DNA from: Hydractinia symbiolongicarpus
Taxonomy: Eukaryota; Cnidaria; Hydrozoa; Anthoathecata; Hydractiniidae
Length of the DNA: 64,000 nt
Assembly: GCF_029227915.1 (NCBI RefSeq)
Contig: NC_079889.1
Coordinates: forward strand, 5,394,001-5,458,000
Reading direction: 5' to 3'
The notes beneath the pieces are model-generated. The model saw only the letters and a program-made list of their open reading frames with translations, searched no databases and was not told the DNA's origin. Shown in pieces: positions 39,266-50,828 of the stretch; within the stretch, counting starts at the first letter, position 1, and each line of letters begins with the position of its first letter. Both the position numbers and the translations under genes were made by a program.

Positions 39266-39969
39266 GTACGATTTTTTTTAATTTAATTTTTTTTCGTTTC
39301 CTTAATTAAAGGTTGTATTTTTAAGGAGTGGCCCTGTTTGTCGTGCTTAAATCGGCAAATCGGACTGACGTTTTTTATCTTTTATAATAGCTCCAATGTT
39401 TTGTATTAACTAATTAATTTTTTACAATATGAATAGGACGTAGCCGCTATTCGGAAATCTTTCTATTTCTGTGCATGATTAAAGCACATGTTTCTGTAAA
39501 GTGCACACTTTTATGTGACTTTTTTTCAACCTGAATGAGAAAACGTTATGTGATAGCGAACTGATTCCAGCTCGGCTAACCGGGCCCACATGAACACCCT
39601 CTTAAGGTAGGTTGCCATACGACTGCATTTTTTCGCTCGAGAAGAAAAAGGTCAAGAGTTTTTTTACTTGAGGTTGACGTGAATGGAAATTAATTTCCCT
39701 TATTCAGGAGAAAAGATGTTTGTTCAGAATAAAATGGTCGCACTAAATAGACGATAGGTTTTGTTAAAAGAAGAAGAACCAGAAAACAACAATAGAAAAT
39801 AATGTGGATAAGGAAGCTTGCAAGTCGTTTCGAATGACACATATCTGATTTAAACAGTTACTCTCTTGGATAGCACCTTTAATTGTGAGGACATTTAAAA
39901 TCAGGGATGTTACAAGACCTAGTGAGCGTTTATGTATAACACAACGGTACTTAACGAAAGAGTCAACCC

Positions 39970-40660
39970 TTCAACGGAAGCAATAGGCAGTCGATTGCAG
40001 GTTCTTTGGATGTTCCTGAAACAGTAGGAAGTGAAAAGAGGTAGCAAACAAGTTCAAAGTCAGATGGAACTTTTCACATTGTTTAGGTGCTAAAGATGGT
40101 AAACATATTGTAACACAAGCACGAGGTCGAAGTGTTTCAGAATACTTCAACTACAAGAAAACACATGAAAAGTATAGCTTGTTGTGTGCAGCGCACGTTG
40201 TAAATCTACCTTGATCGACATTGGGGATGCGGGGCGCCAAAGCAATGGAGGTGTGTATAAGGACATCAAACGTGGTCATTGTATAGAAAGAAACTTAATT
40301 ATTAGGTCACCCCCATCCACAATAATAGATGCCAGTAATAAATTGTAGCTGATGCTTTTGTGGCTGACGATGCTTTTCAATTAGAACCACACGTGCTTAA
40401 ATCTTTTGCTGGTGTGGATTCCTGCATGAAGAAAATATATTTAACTACCGTCTATCAAGAAACGGCAGAATAATTGAAAAATGTTTTAGTATAGCAGCGG
40501 CAAGATTTAGAATTTTTAGACGTCCCATTATTGTATAGGTTGAAATATTTAACAAAAGCAGTAGTTGTTCTACACAATTTTTTAATGAAAAGACAAAAAA
40601 CATGGATACCAGTATATGTGAATACTGCAAATATCGAAACCTCACAGCTTGAAAAGTAGG
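39970..40660 (+). pseudogene. PIF/Harbinger DDE transposase, frame broken
   Basis: A cut-and-paste transposase of the DDE_Tnp_4 type. The recognisable order across frames is FSHCLGAKDGKHIVTQARG near 40070-40130 (first catalytic Asp in GAKDG), YFNYKKTHEKYSLLCAAHV, then VADDAFQLEPHVLKSF near 40350-40405 (second Asp), and FNYRLSRNGRIIEKCF near 40441-40490 (Glu region), followed by AARFRIFRRPI. Frameshifts separate the first block from the rest, and stops lie between, so no active enzyme is encoded. Confidence 0.8.
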
Positions 40661-40984
40661 GAAATGAAACTGATGGATACCAGCTTTTTACCTATTGGTG
40701 CTACTACGCGCTCGAACAACTATACAAAAAATGCAACAGATATGCGTGAAGACAAGACAACACACAACAAAGAGCTGTAAGTTGGCAGTGGGACTATGTA
40801 TCTCGAACCATCGATCCACTTGAATTGGAAGTATGACTGTGTAAAAAAAAAATAAAACGAAAAAAAGATATACAAGTAAATTCTTTTTAAATATAGCTAT
40901 AATTATATGTAAACAAGTAATTTTTTTTCGAAAATATGGAAGTAGCTACACACGTTTTAAAAGAATCAAAAACGCCGTCCAGGT

Positions 40985-41420
40985 TATATATCCAATAAAA
41001 GGATCAATGCATAGTTGTTGAATTGATATCCTCATTGTTTAAAAATTGAGCATCTATCTTTGTTGCAGCTTGCGTGCGGGGTTTCTTACAGCTTTGGCTC
41101 TTCCGTGGCTTTTTTAAAAGAGGTTCACTCGATCTACTATATAAGTTTTCTTCTTGTGTTTTTGTAAGACTCGAAAATGTACTCGATGTGATTGGTCAAG
41201 GTAGGGACATAGCAACATTGCCAGAAGTCTCTTTACTTGTTTATTTCTTTTGCAGGAACTGCAGCTGTAGAAAGTATTACATTTAGGCAGTTTGTGTGCT
41301 GCCGCACTAGAAATTGTCAATTCAACACGCCTTACCAAGCATTTCTTCAGATTGTCTCGGAGGTTTTTCCGTTGCGCTTTCAGGAATTGAACCAAAAGAA
41401 AAAAATCCTCCGGGTTAGCT
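40985..41420 (-). pseudogene. MADF-type DNA-binding protein of a Harbinger element, frame broken
   Basis: Read from 41395 downward: RKNLRDNLKKCLVRRVELT, followed by AAAHKLPKCNTFYSC, resembles the second half of a MADF domain (Myb-like). A frame change then gives a BESS-like segment (NHIEYIFESYKNTRRKL) near 41200-41140, and a basic tail near 41090. Harbinger elements often carry such an accessory protein beside the transposase (family knowledge). Confidence 0.5.
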
Positions 41421-41692
41421 ACCTAGTATGTTCCATTGTAAAGTTGCATTCAAAAATATGTAAGGCATAGCTAAATCCAGTGAACTTTTGATATTATAGA
41501 AAATGAACATCTTATGAATCCTTAAAATGCTCGATACAGTTAACAGTTCTTGATCAAGCTTTGTTGAGGGTTCAATGCAGGAAAATACTCCAACCTGGTA
41601 CTCCAAACTTTGTTGCCAATTGTTGTCTTGCTGTCTTTCTTATGTTTTGCTGATGGCATCTAGTTGTTATGGCAACTAGTTGTTATGGCAAC

Positions 41693-43718
41693 TTAAGTCA
41701 GTTCTTGGGTAGTAGGTTTAGAACTTTCCCAAGTGTTTTAATTAGCTACAAACAGCAAGTGAGTATGAAGAACATTTTAAATAACATTCATAACACCTTC
41801 TCGCCTCTGAAGCATTCACACTCTTTTCAGACGTTAGAACTAACCAGATAGCTACCGTACTTAAATCTTTCGTAGAAGTTGTAACAGGATTGTTTAACTT
41901 TTACTTTTTCAAAAAATTTTGTCGTCCTCTTTTAAAATGCATATATTCACTTTATGCACAATTTCTTGTTATGCTAATTCCATCAGACAAACCCTTCATA
42001 GTAAATTTTAAAGCAATATCTTTCTGTTTATATGAGTTATACACTTGAGACATTAAAAGTTATCAAACATAGGATACTAGTATTCAACATAGCAAATATA
42101 GTAATTCTTCTGTCAATTCAAGCACACTTTACATCCTCCTAGTACAAAAAAGGTCATGCCTGCTCTCAGTTATCACCGACTTGTTTCCTTTTACTCTGAC
42201 TGATAAATAATGTATATATCATTCGATGTAAACAATAAAGGACTTTTATTTTTTTTAAAACTTTTAAATCAAATGCTATATTAATTTATCTTCTTTACTT
42301 AACAATTACCTTTAATTACGTTTTATTACCTTTAATTACGTTTAATTACGTTTAAGCACCAGCTTTAAAACTTGCGCTAAAATTGTATTCTTCATGACCA
42401 TTTCCATAAAACATAAGAGTTAGTTAGTTTCGAGACTCTATATGCCGAAACATTCAGATGTTATATTCATTTTTATCAAGAAATTTCCAAAATCTGGTGA
42501 TTATTCCAAACACACGCACTTTTTTTCCAAAATGCTATATGCATATGCTATATGCATATGTAACTTTTATTTATTTAATTATGTATGTCATTTAGCTATG
42601 GTTTAAAAATGCAGACTATTTAAATTGAAATATCTGGATAGTTAAAGATTTCCACATATTCATTGATTTCACGGCGCACCTCAAATAGTGTACTGAACCT
42701 TATTTTATAAATAGCCATCTATTTTTTCAGTTGTTATTATAATTGGATAAAAAGAAAGAAAAATCTTAGTTTGTTTCTTAAGTCTTGATTTAAAAAAGAT
42801 ACTATTTTGTAGATTTTGTAGATTTTAGCCTGATTTGTGAAATGAATAACTTGTAAAAAAAGACCTGTAAAGGTCCTTAATAAGGCATTTGTACAGGGCT
42901 GTAACAGGTAAATTCGTTAATGCTTCTGCAGCTTCTAGTGCTTTGCTCCAGATCTGACAAAGGAGTAGGTTTACAATTCCCCTGTCGCTTCGCAAAAAAA
43001 AAAAAAAAAAAAAAAAAAAAAGGAAAGAAAAAGTAATCCTGTATCCACCCCTGGTTACCCAAGGGAACCCGTGATAATTTAATGTTGTATTTCATTCTTG
43101 TTTAAAACCGAGGACTTAATCGTGAGGACTTAATGTCACAGAACAACTCGTGCTTAAGTTGAAATTTTACACGCATCAAATTTAGCTAGCTTTACTAAAT
43201 CAAAGATACATAAAGATTTAAAAAATAAGAATTTTAAAACCCATGATTGGGGCAGGGGGGCATTACAAAATTCTCTTTTCTTCCACAAGTATACATAAAG
43301 TTTGCATTATGTCGTTAATATGCAATAATGATTTGACATTTTTCCGTTTTTTTTCTTCAAAAGCATTCCAAGGTCATTTTTATTCGAGCTTTACAATCAA
43401 AACTTCGGAATGTTATGTTTGCTAAAATTCTTACGTTTTACTAAGGTCTCTTCTTAATTGAGTTTTCAAAAAATCGTCTATCTTTTCGACGTGTTCGCTG
43501 TCAAAGAGTTACCTGCACATAAATTTTTTAGACAGTCATTTCAACAAATATTGAGCGTATTGAGCATGTTGAAATGTTTATTATCATATTTCTTCTAATT
43601 AGGTCAACTTTTATGTTCTGTTACGAAATAAGAATTTTGCTGTGAAATATGCTGTTTAGTCAAACGTCGCTTTCAGCATATTGTGAATTTTTAATTTGAC
43701 ATTTTTTTGCCTTTATAG
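41693..43718. other. Intronic sequence; A30 tract at 42993-43021
   Basis: AT-rich. A run of about 29 A follows CTGTCGCTTCGC near 42990 and could be the tail of a retroposed sequence. The TTTAATTACGTTT motif is repeated at 42310-42350. No exon was recognised. Confidence 0.4.
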
Positions 43719-45830
43719 ATATACCCCATCTACATAAAACAAAGAATATTAAAGTTGTGACACATGGTTATACAGATATTTTGACATTTATCGAAGATAT
43801 TCAAAATGTTGAGGAATTAAGTGCTTTAGTAGAATATATTTCCCACGGAGGCGATCACAGAACGACTTGTACGCGAGCGGAATGGTACAAGTTATGTCTG
43901 GAATATCTTTTTCCGTATTTTTCTTTAAATGATGAAAACATTAGAGAATCTATACAATTTCCACCGTACAAAAAGGGAAACAAGATATCTGAATTGGCTT
44001 ACCTACTTAAAAACGCTTTAATGGTAACAAAGAATGTTGGCGTCATTACAAGCTATAATACTGAAGAACATTTAACTTTTTTGAAATATCCCAGTAAAAA
44101 CAATCTTGTAAACTATCAAAAAAGGATACTAATAATTTTTCCCAACCCCATAGGGTATTTTAACATCAGATATACATAATTCACCAACTTATATGACTTG
44201 GAAGACGAAATTAAAGCCGGTGAAAATGATATCAAATCATTGCTTGCCCTCAACAAAAGTTTTGTAGAGAATCATGATACGGTGTTCCTTAACATTATTG
44301 CAGCACCAAACCTGGACCATTGCCAAAAATCATTAATTTGCGAAGAATGTAATATCCTATGCAAAAATGACTTACACGGTGTCAACAACTTACAAGATTG
44401 GTTAACCAATCTTTTTGAAACACATTGTCATGACATCGGGAATAAAGAGGAAAACAATTCAACTTTCATGAAGATATTGAGCAATATATTTGGTTTTCTT
44501 GCAACAAGAAAGACGATTAGAAGCCCTGTTCCTGCAATAGATGCTCAACCAGCTGAACAGATTCAATCATTGATGCTTAATACTAAACAGCTGAAGATAT
44601 TATATAGCGACGAAAAGAAGAAAATCATAATTGGTAATTTTGGATCTGGAAAATCTTTATTAGTAATTTATCAGATTAAAGATCTTATTGAGTTTGCTGA
44701 AAAAGAAACTGTAGTATATTACATTTGCTGGAACGCTAGTAACATGCTCGTAAACGATGTTAGAAAGTTTGTTCACAATATTCCAAGGAATCATTTGGTA
44801 AAGGTTCACATTTTCAGCATTGATGATATGTGCGAGCATTTAAATGTTGAAAGTGTACCTTCGTTATCACATCTTATTGTGGAGTTATTATAAAAGTATC
44901 CAGAAACAATACTTCATCTACACGTTGATGAATTTGATGGCGAACAGCTAAATTTAGAAGCTGCAACAAAACTTAGATAGAACCTGCAAAGAAAAGAGTT
45001 AGAAGACTCATATATTCACTGAGTAGAAACCGAACATACGTTTCAAAAGGAAAGAAACAGCCCCACGGCAATTACCGATACGAGGAAACCAGCATGAAAA
45101 TATTTCAGCCTGATAAATGCATGAGAACAACAGAAAATATTTTTAAATTAACAAAAGCTATCGAGAAAAAAATATGCAAGGAAAACACCATTATATACCA
45201 ACCAAAAAACAACTAAAATCTAAATTAAATCAATTGACAGAGTCAAATGGTGATACTTCTGCAGAAGGAGTGCAACACCTTAACAACCCTAGGACATTAA
45301 CGACAAATGTAACTGAAAAAGAAGGCACAACAACTCCACAAGAATCAAGCTCTATAAACACGAATGAGCATCCAGAACACAAGGCCTTTCCATCGAGAAT
45401 AAATTCCAATATTTCAAAGAAATCATTTGTAGAAAGACCACTTGATTTTAGAACTCATTGCAGCAAATGCAGCTCGAGTTGTAGTACATAAGTCCAACTG
45501 ATAGCAATCTTAAGCATTTAGCGCTTGAATGCATGACGCGACGTCAGGATGAATTATTAATTATTGGAATAAAGGAGTCCTTCAAATCTAAAAAAAAATG
45601 TTTTTTAAGAGTTAATTTGAAGCAATTAAGAAGCAAATATACGATGGGAAAAATACTAGAAAAATTGAAAAATAGTGGTTTGATTGAATGTAATCATTGA
45701 AGTGGTATTTCTCTTGGTGATGAAGACAAGTGCATTGGCGATAAAAAATTCCAGATTAATGTCTCATCTAAACATATAAGGAATACCTGTCTGTTTAAAA
45801 GAAAACGAAGTTACTTTTGAAGGCTCGTCC
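43719..45830 (+). pseudogene. P-loop NTPase/helicase-like core of the decayed gene
   Basis: The exon begins at 43719 after a CTTTATAG acceptor, in phase with the exon ending at 39265, and is open to about 44179. After a frame change it is open to 44890, with a Walker A loop GNFGSGKSLL at 44633-44662. A further frame gives LHVDEFDGEQL, a Walker B-like acidic block, at about 44915-44950. A later frame gives PDKCMRTTENIFKLTKAI near 45110-45160, and the last open stretch (45493-45825) reads HLALECMTRRQDELLIIGIK. The order of ATPase motifs resembles superfamily 1-like P-loop proteins. Five or more breaks make it non-functional as read. A zinc-knuckle-like CEECNILC lies before the P-loop. Family assignment beyond P-loop is not possible by eye. 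Confidence 0.55.
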
Positions 45831-46274
45831 CGTAATATAACATAGATGCAACTGCGCTTAAACAGTAAGGATTCTTTAGGATACTTTCTTTTGGCTGTTA
45901 ACAGAATTTCGAAAAGTTAAGATGCAAGTAATTTAAAAATTATTTGGTTACAGTTTAAGTTTTAAATGTAGATTCAAACAGCTGTTTGCAACATTACACT
46001 CTCACAATATTTTGAGTTGATTTTATTTTTATAAACATTTCTTTAAAAAAATACTTTAAAAGGGTCTAAAGTTCTTGAAAAAATAAAAAGTACTTTACAT
46101 ACATGTATACTAAATTTCAGTCAGCTGAAATTACAAAAGCATACATGATCAACATTTATAGACTTTACGCAGAGTTCCAATGTGTTCGCCAAGTTATTAT
46201 GATTACATTGTTGTTCTAGTATACCCAATACAAACGTAATACCACTGAATATATTTATAGGCTTCATATTACAG

Positions 46275-46707
46275 ATCCAGTGAAGAATTTGAAATGTTCA
46301 TACAGGAACGAAAGTGAGTGTTTACTAGATTGGACAGCTGAAGGTTTCACATACATTGTTCGTGCGACAAAGATTGGCAACAATAGTGGCTGCTATGAAG
46401 TATCAAACTGCACAATAAAGAATTTAAAACAATTTTCCAGTTATATCTTTTCTGTTACTGCCCTCGGCAATATGGACAAGTCAGATAACAAAGAAATCCT
46501 TTATTTTCAGTAAGAAATTGCTTTTACAAATTTTGACATATACCAAGCTATACTAAAGTTCAAACAGTTTAACATATTTTAATTATGTGCTTTCTAATGT
46601 TTCATTGAAATGACAGTTACTGCGCCTATTTATAGCTTATCATTATTTTCCATAATTTTCGTTTTATGATTTAGTCACAAAAGGAATATGCTAGATATCT
46701 TTGCTGG
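46275..46707 (+). CDS. FN3-like exon and a short following exon
   Basis: Exon 46275-46509 lies between a TATTACAG acceptor and a GTAAGA donor. It reads PVKNLKCSYRNESECLLDW, then KNLKQFSSYIFSVTALGN, a pattern of fibronectin type III beta strands (Trp in strand B/C, L...Y-x-F-x-V in strand F). A 32-bp exon at 46676-46707 (acceptor TTTAG, donor GTAAGT) continues it in phase. Both are intact. They may be the 3' exons of the P-loop gene, or an independent receptor-like gene with the rest lost. Confidence 0.5.
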
Positions 46708-47949
46708 TAAGTGGCTATTATTACTTTGTTTTCAATAAACGTCTTGAGTGTATTTCTAATCTTTTAACTCTCTGTTGTTGAAAAAGCGTTCCTTAGATTT
46801 ATTTTGTACAAGGGCATAAATCAACATATAATTTTTTTTTTTTTGAAATATGTGATGTCAGTTACATAATCCAACATGCCAGTCATTTAAACTTCCGTTC
46901 CTATGACTTACATCTTTTTAACAATTTTCAACTTCACCTATCAATTACGTTACAATATATCAAACCACCATAGGGAAGCCTCTAAAATAAAAAATGCTAT
47001 GAATTAAAATAATCACATTGAGAAATTTAGTGTTTATATTTTTGACTTAAACATTTTGGCTAAATTTTTCCGCCTGTTACATCCGTTTAAATTTGGACAC
47101 CTGTTAAATTCTTTGTTCCTGTTTTTAATGATTCAAATATGAAATATAAATATATATCAGATTTTGACATTTATATCACTAAGGTTAACAAAAATCTTAT
47201 CAGCATTATTTGCAATTCCTAAATTTTAAAACTTAGCAAATAGCTAATACAAAATATTATTTTTTATGTCCATTCCATTTGACTGGTCTAAAGATACATC
47301 AAGTCAAAAATCCTTTTTTGACTTGATTAGAATTTTGTAAGTCAATGTGGCAAAAATGGCTACTAGGAGTATATATAATTCACAATCTAGTATAATGAAC
47401 GCGTTCTTCAACTGAACTAAATATATTGTCACATAGTTGTTCTCAAAAAATTGAATTGCAACATTTTCTCAGGAGCAATTATTAAAATTCATTATCTATT
47501 TATTGTTTGCACCCAAAGTTGTAAAACAAATTCGTGACAGAAAGGTACTTTTGCAAAACTGAAAAACATGAGCACAGTTAGGTATCTAGAAAAGGCTCTC
47601 ACAAGGTAAGTTCATAGCTAAAATCACTTCTAACTAGCCGAGACCCATAAACCGACATTTATGTCAGTTAGCTTATACGTTCACCATTACCCACAATAGA
47701 AAAGTACGGCAGCTAAACAAAATGAACTAATAAAATTTATTAGCTAGGTTTGCAATGTTTTTTTAAAAATCAGTTTAGTGAAGATAACACAAAAAAGAAC
47801 GATAGAATAAAGTTGGCTAGGATGAAATGGCTTAACAAATTTGTTTGGATTGTTTGCGCAGTGAAGAAGCTTTTATTTGCGATGTGTCTCTTTCAACAAT
47901 TACAAATTGTGATTCCCTTCACTAACGCAACTCGCAAGTGAATAAAATG
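46708..47949. other. No gene seen
   Basis: AT-rich. The minus-orientated BEL LTR probably starts somewhere in 47740-48070, but its outer end could not be fixed without a second copy. Confidence 0.35.
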
Positions 47950-48085
47950 TTACGGTATATATATATAAAGAAAAATGAACTAAATATAAATCAACTTAAT
48001 GGCTCCTTAAGGGAGTCATTGACGTAACGGAATAATCAAATTCAGGACTACAGGACAAATTCTTGTATATCCCTCCCCTTGACTC

Positions 48086-49831
48086 TAGACGTCGGAGTTT
48101 CGCCACGGGTCAAAGATATGTACCATTTTTTGTTTTAATTTCTGCCATTCTCACTTTTCCATCTCTTCCTGCAATTCCTTTTACCACAATTCCTAGCGGC
48201 CACTGTCCTCTCGGCGAGTCTGTTTCGATCAGAACCAATTCGTCAATTTTGATGTTTCGATTTTCATCTTGCCATTTTAATCGCTTCGTTAGTGTTGGCA
48301 AGTATTCCTTTCTCCAGCGGATCCAGAAATGGTTTACGAGTACTTGAATATGCCTCCATCATCTTCTGAAACTTTGTGGAAGATCAGCATTTTTGTCTAA
48401 AGACAGTGAAGAATTGGGACTTCCAAACCCTTTCAGGAGATGATTTGGAGTCACAGCTTGAAAATCGCTAGGATTGTCACTAACTTGTGTAAGTGGTCGG
48501 CTGTTGACGATATTTTCCGTCTCCGCCAACAGAGTCATCAGCTGGAAATCGGTCAAAACTAGATTCTTAGTCAGAAATTTCATTGTGTTTTTCACTGTTC
48601 GTACAAGTCGCTCCCAAGCGCCGCCCATGTGGGGAGCAGGTGGTGGGTTAAATCTCCATTCAATTTGTAGGCCGAAACAATAATTTTCAAAATTTTGATG
48701 ACCCAGTTTTTTCAGCTCTTGCTTAAGTTTGTTCGAGGCACCTTTAAAATCTGTGCCACAATCGGAAATTATCAATTTTGGCTTTTGCCTTCTACTGATG
48801 AATCTTTGTAACGAGTTTAGAAAGTCATCCGATTCTAAGCTTTCTACCAGTTCGAGATGTACGCAACGAATTGTCATGCATGTAAACAACGACACCCATT
48901 GCTTGAGTCTCTTTCTCCCCTGCTTTATTAATAGTGGTCCAAAAAAGTCTACTCCCGTATTTGTAAAGGGAGGCTTTTCCAAGTCGATTCTATGTCTTGG
49001 GAGATCCGCCATCACTGAGATTTGAGCCTTTGACCTAAACTTCTGGCAGTCGATGCATTTTTGAATCACGCGTTTTACTGCTACGCGACCATTCAAAATC
49101 CACAGTGTTTGCCTCACTTCGGACAACACTTGGTTAACTCCTGCATGCCCGCACCTAAGGTGGTGTTTCCTGATAACCAATTGTGCGACATGGTTGTTTG
49201 GTAGGATAATTTGGTGCTTGGCATCAAATAGAATTTGAGCATTCTTCAGTCTTCCTCCTATTCTGATGATTCCACTTTTATCAAGAAATGGTTTAAATGG
49301 AGCAAGTTTACTTTTTTTCGACACAGCAGATCCATCCCTGATTTGTTGAATCTCTTGTCTGAACGGTATTTGGGCGTCACGAAATACGACTCTCTTAGCA
49401 TTCGTAATCTCCTCCTGTGGTAATAGCGGCATCATTAATTTCACCTTCCCACGGCAGCTTTTTACAAAGCGGTCAATCCAACTTAAGATTCTGATTAGTT
49501 TATCGAATGTAGAATAATTTTCGTAACTGACTATCATTTCTTTTCTGTCAGCCGCAATAATTAACACTGTTTTTCTCTTGATTTCTTTATCATCCAATGA
49601 GAGTATTTCTATGGATGGCCAAAGGCTTTCGTTGCCCTGCAAAGAATTCGGGCCAGACTTCCAAGATATTTTGCAGTCTGCAAGTTCTAGCTCGTGCATA
49701 TTGTAGACCCCTCTTGTGATGGCATCAGCTGGATTTTCATCGGCAGGTATGTGATACCAGTGCGAGTGATTTGTTACTTCTCGGATTTCGGAAACTCGAT
49801 TTGCAATAAAGGTTTTATTGACTTTTCTCAT
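48086..49831 (-). pseudogene. BEL/Pao pol: integrase and DUF5641
   Basis: Starting in an RNase H tail (FIANRVSEIREVT, then WYHIPADENPADAITRG), it contains the H2C2 zinc-binding domain (H-x-H in KHHLRCGHAG, C-x2-C in CIDCQK). The integrase core follows, with Asp in GVDFFGP, Asp in ISDCGTDF and Glu in GGAWERL, and then DUF5641 (YLPTLTKRLKW, GQWPLGIVVKG). The frame is continuous, but TGA stops occur in it at 48359-48361, just before DUF5641, and near 48107, after which DUF5641 would end. The integrase itself is uninterrupted. The catalytic triad is present, yet the stops and the lost upstream half make this a dead copy. Confidence 0.85.
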
Positions 49832-49865
49832 TTTTAATATACTGAAGTGTCAATGTCGAATTACT

Positions 49866-50680
49866 CTAGAAATAAACTTCTTCAATTGGTAAATCGATTT
49901 CTTTGATGACAAATCTGTACAGTCTTACTGCAAGTGTGGCGGCATTAAGTTCAAGTCTTGGAAGGGTTTGTGGCTTCGTTGATGCAACTCTTCCCTTTGA
50001 CATCACAAGGCTTATTTTAGCAGGTTCAGCCCCAATACTCAAGTAGGCAACTGCGCCATAGGCCTTTTCTGATGCGTCTCCAAACAGGTGCAACTGCAAT
50101 TTGGTTGTAAAATTGGTTTTGTAGCACCTTTCGATTTTGAATTTCTCCAAGGATTGCAGACCATGTTGCCATTTTTTCCATGCAATTTGTATAGTGCTGC
50201 TAACTTCCTCGTCCCAATCTGTGTTTTCACGCCATATTTCTTGCAGAATCATCTTTCCTTTGAAAATATAAGGCGATATGAACCCCGATGGGTCAAGTAT
50301 TGAACTGACAACACTCAGGATTCCTCTCTTTGTTTTGGTGTCGTTATGAATACTTGATGTAAAGGCAAAGGTATCCGACTTGATTTCCCACTTCACTCCA
50401 AGTGCTCTTACAATCTCGCCTGTGTTAACTTTTACGTCTTTTACTGGTGATACCAATTCCTCCGGTAATACATTTAGCACGTCTTTATTGTTACTAACAA
50501 ACTTTGTCAGTCTAAATCCACCAATCCTTATAGATTCAATCAAATGAAGACAGACTTTTTCCACTTTCCACATCATTGACGGATTTTAGTAGATCATCCA
50601 CGTAAAAGGACTTCAGGATGCTTTCAACTGCTGCGGAGAGATAGAGAAATGTTCGTTCTGGTGCAGACGACGTCGACCAA
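49866..50680 (-). pseudogene. BEL/Pao pol: reverse transcriptase end and RNase H
   Basis: The reverse transcriptase catalytic YVDD box is at 50604-50593, in a frame that begins at the Polinton junction. A frame change near 50570 leads into the long frame 50576-49866, which holds the Pao-specific block (GVKWEIKSDTF, LDPSGFISPYIFKGKMILQEIW) and the RNase H start with Asp in LHLFGDASEKAYGAVAY. A TAG near 49864 and a shift just after it separate this from the integrase frame. The upstream fingers and palm of the reverse transcriptase are absent. Confidence 0.85.
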
Positions 50681-50828
50681 AGGGAATTTCCCTAATTGCA
50701 AATAACCAACACAAAATAATATGATATATAAATGCAAGTCACCAACACAAAATCATATGAAATCATATATAATAGTATATACTCTTATACAGAATATGAG
50801 TAAAGGGAAATTCCCTTACTCAAAAAAT
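50681..50828. repeat. Left terminal region (putative TIR) of the Polinton
   Basis: Begins AGGGAATTTCCCTAATTGC exactly where BEL coding sequence ends; Polintons start with AG and duplicate 6 bp at the target (family knowledge). It contains a 35-36 bp direct repeat built on ACCAACACAAAAT (50707 and 50742), and ends with an imperfect palindrome GTAAAGGGAAATTCCCTTAC at about 50802-50821. The matching right TIR would lie beyond 64000, so the call is provisional. Confidence 0.6.

Larger units (their letters stand above)
39605..41692. mobile_element. PIF/Harbinger element relic (transposase plus MADF gene)
   Basis: Left end AGGTAGGTTGCCATACGACT, closely related to the TIR of the element at 31351, preceded by TTA. 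The right end is degraded: TTGTTATGGCAACTTAAG near 41680, which keeps GTTGCCATA in inverted form. Inside are a convergent transposase (plus) and a MADF-type gene (minus), the usual two-gene content of Harbinger elements. It lies in the intron between exons ending at 39265 and starting at 43719. Confidence 0.65.
47950..50680 (-). mobile_element. BEL/Pao LTR retrotransposon, 3' part, interrupted by the Polinton
   Basis: On the minus strand from 50680 down: the end of reverse transcriptase, then Pao-type RNase H, integrase and DUF5641, followed by a purine tract AAGGGGAGGG (plus 48071-48080) that should prime second-strand synthesis beside the 3' LTR. Gag, protease, most of the reverse transcriptase and the 5' LTR are missing here. 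Because the Polinton starts immediately at 50681, they are expected on the far side of it, beyond the window. Confidence 0.8.
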
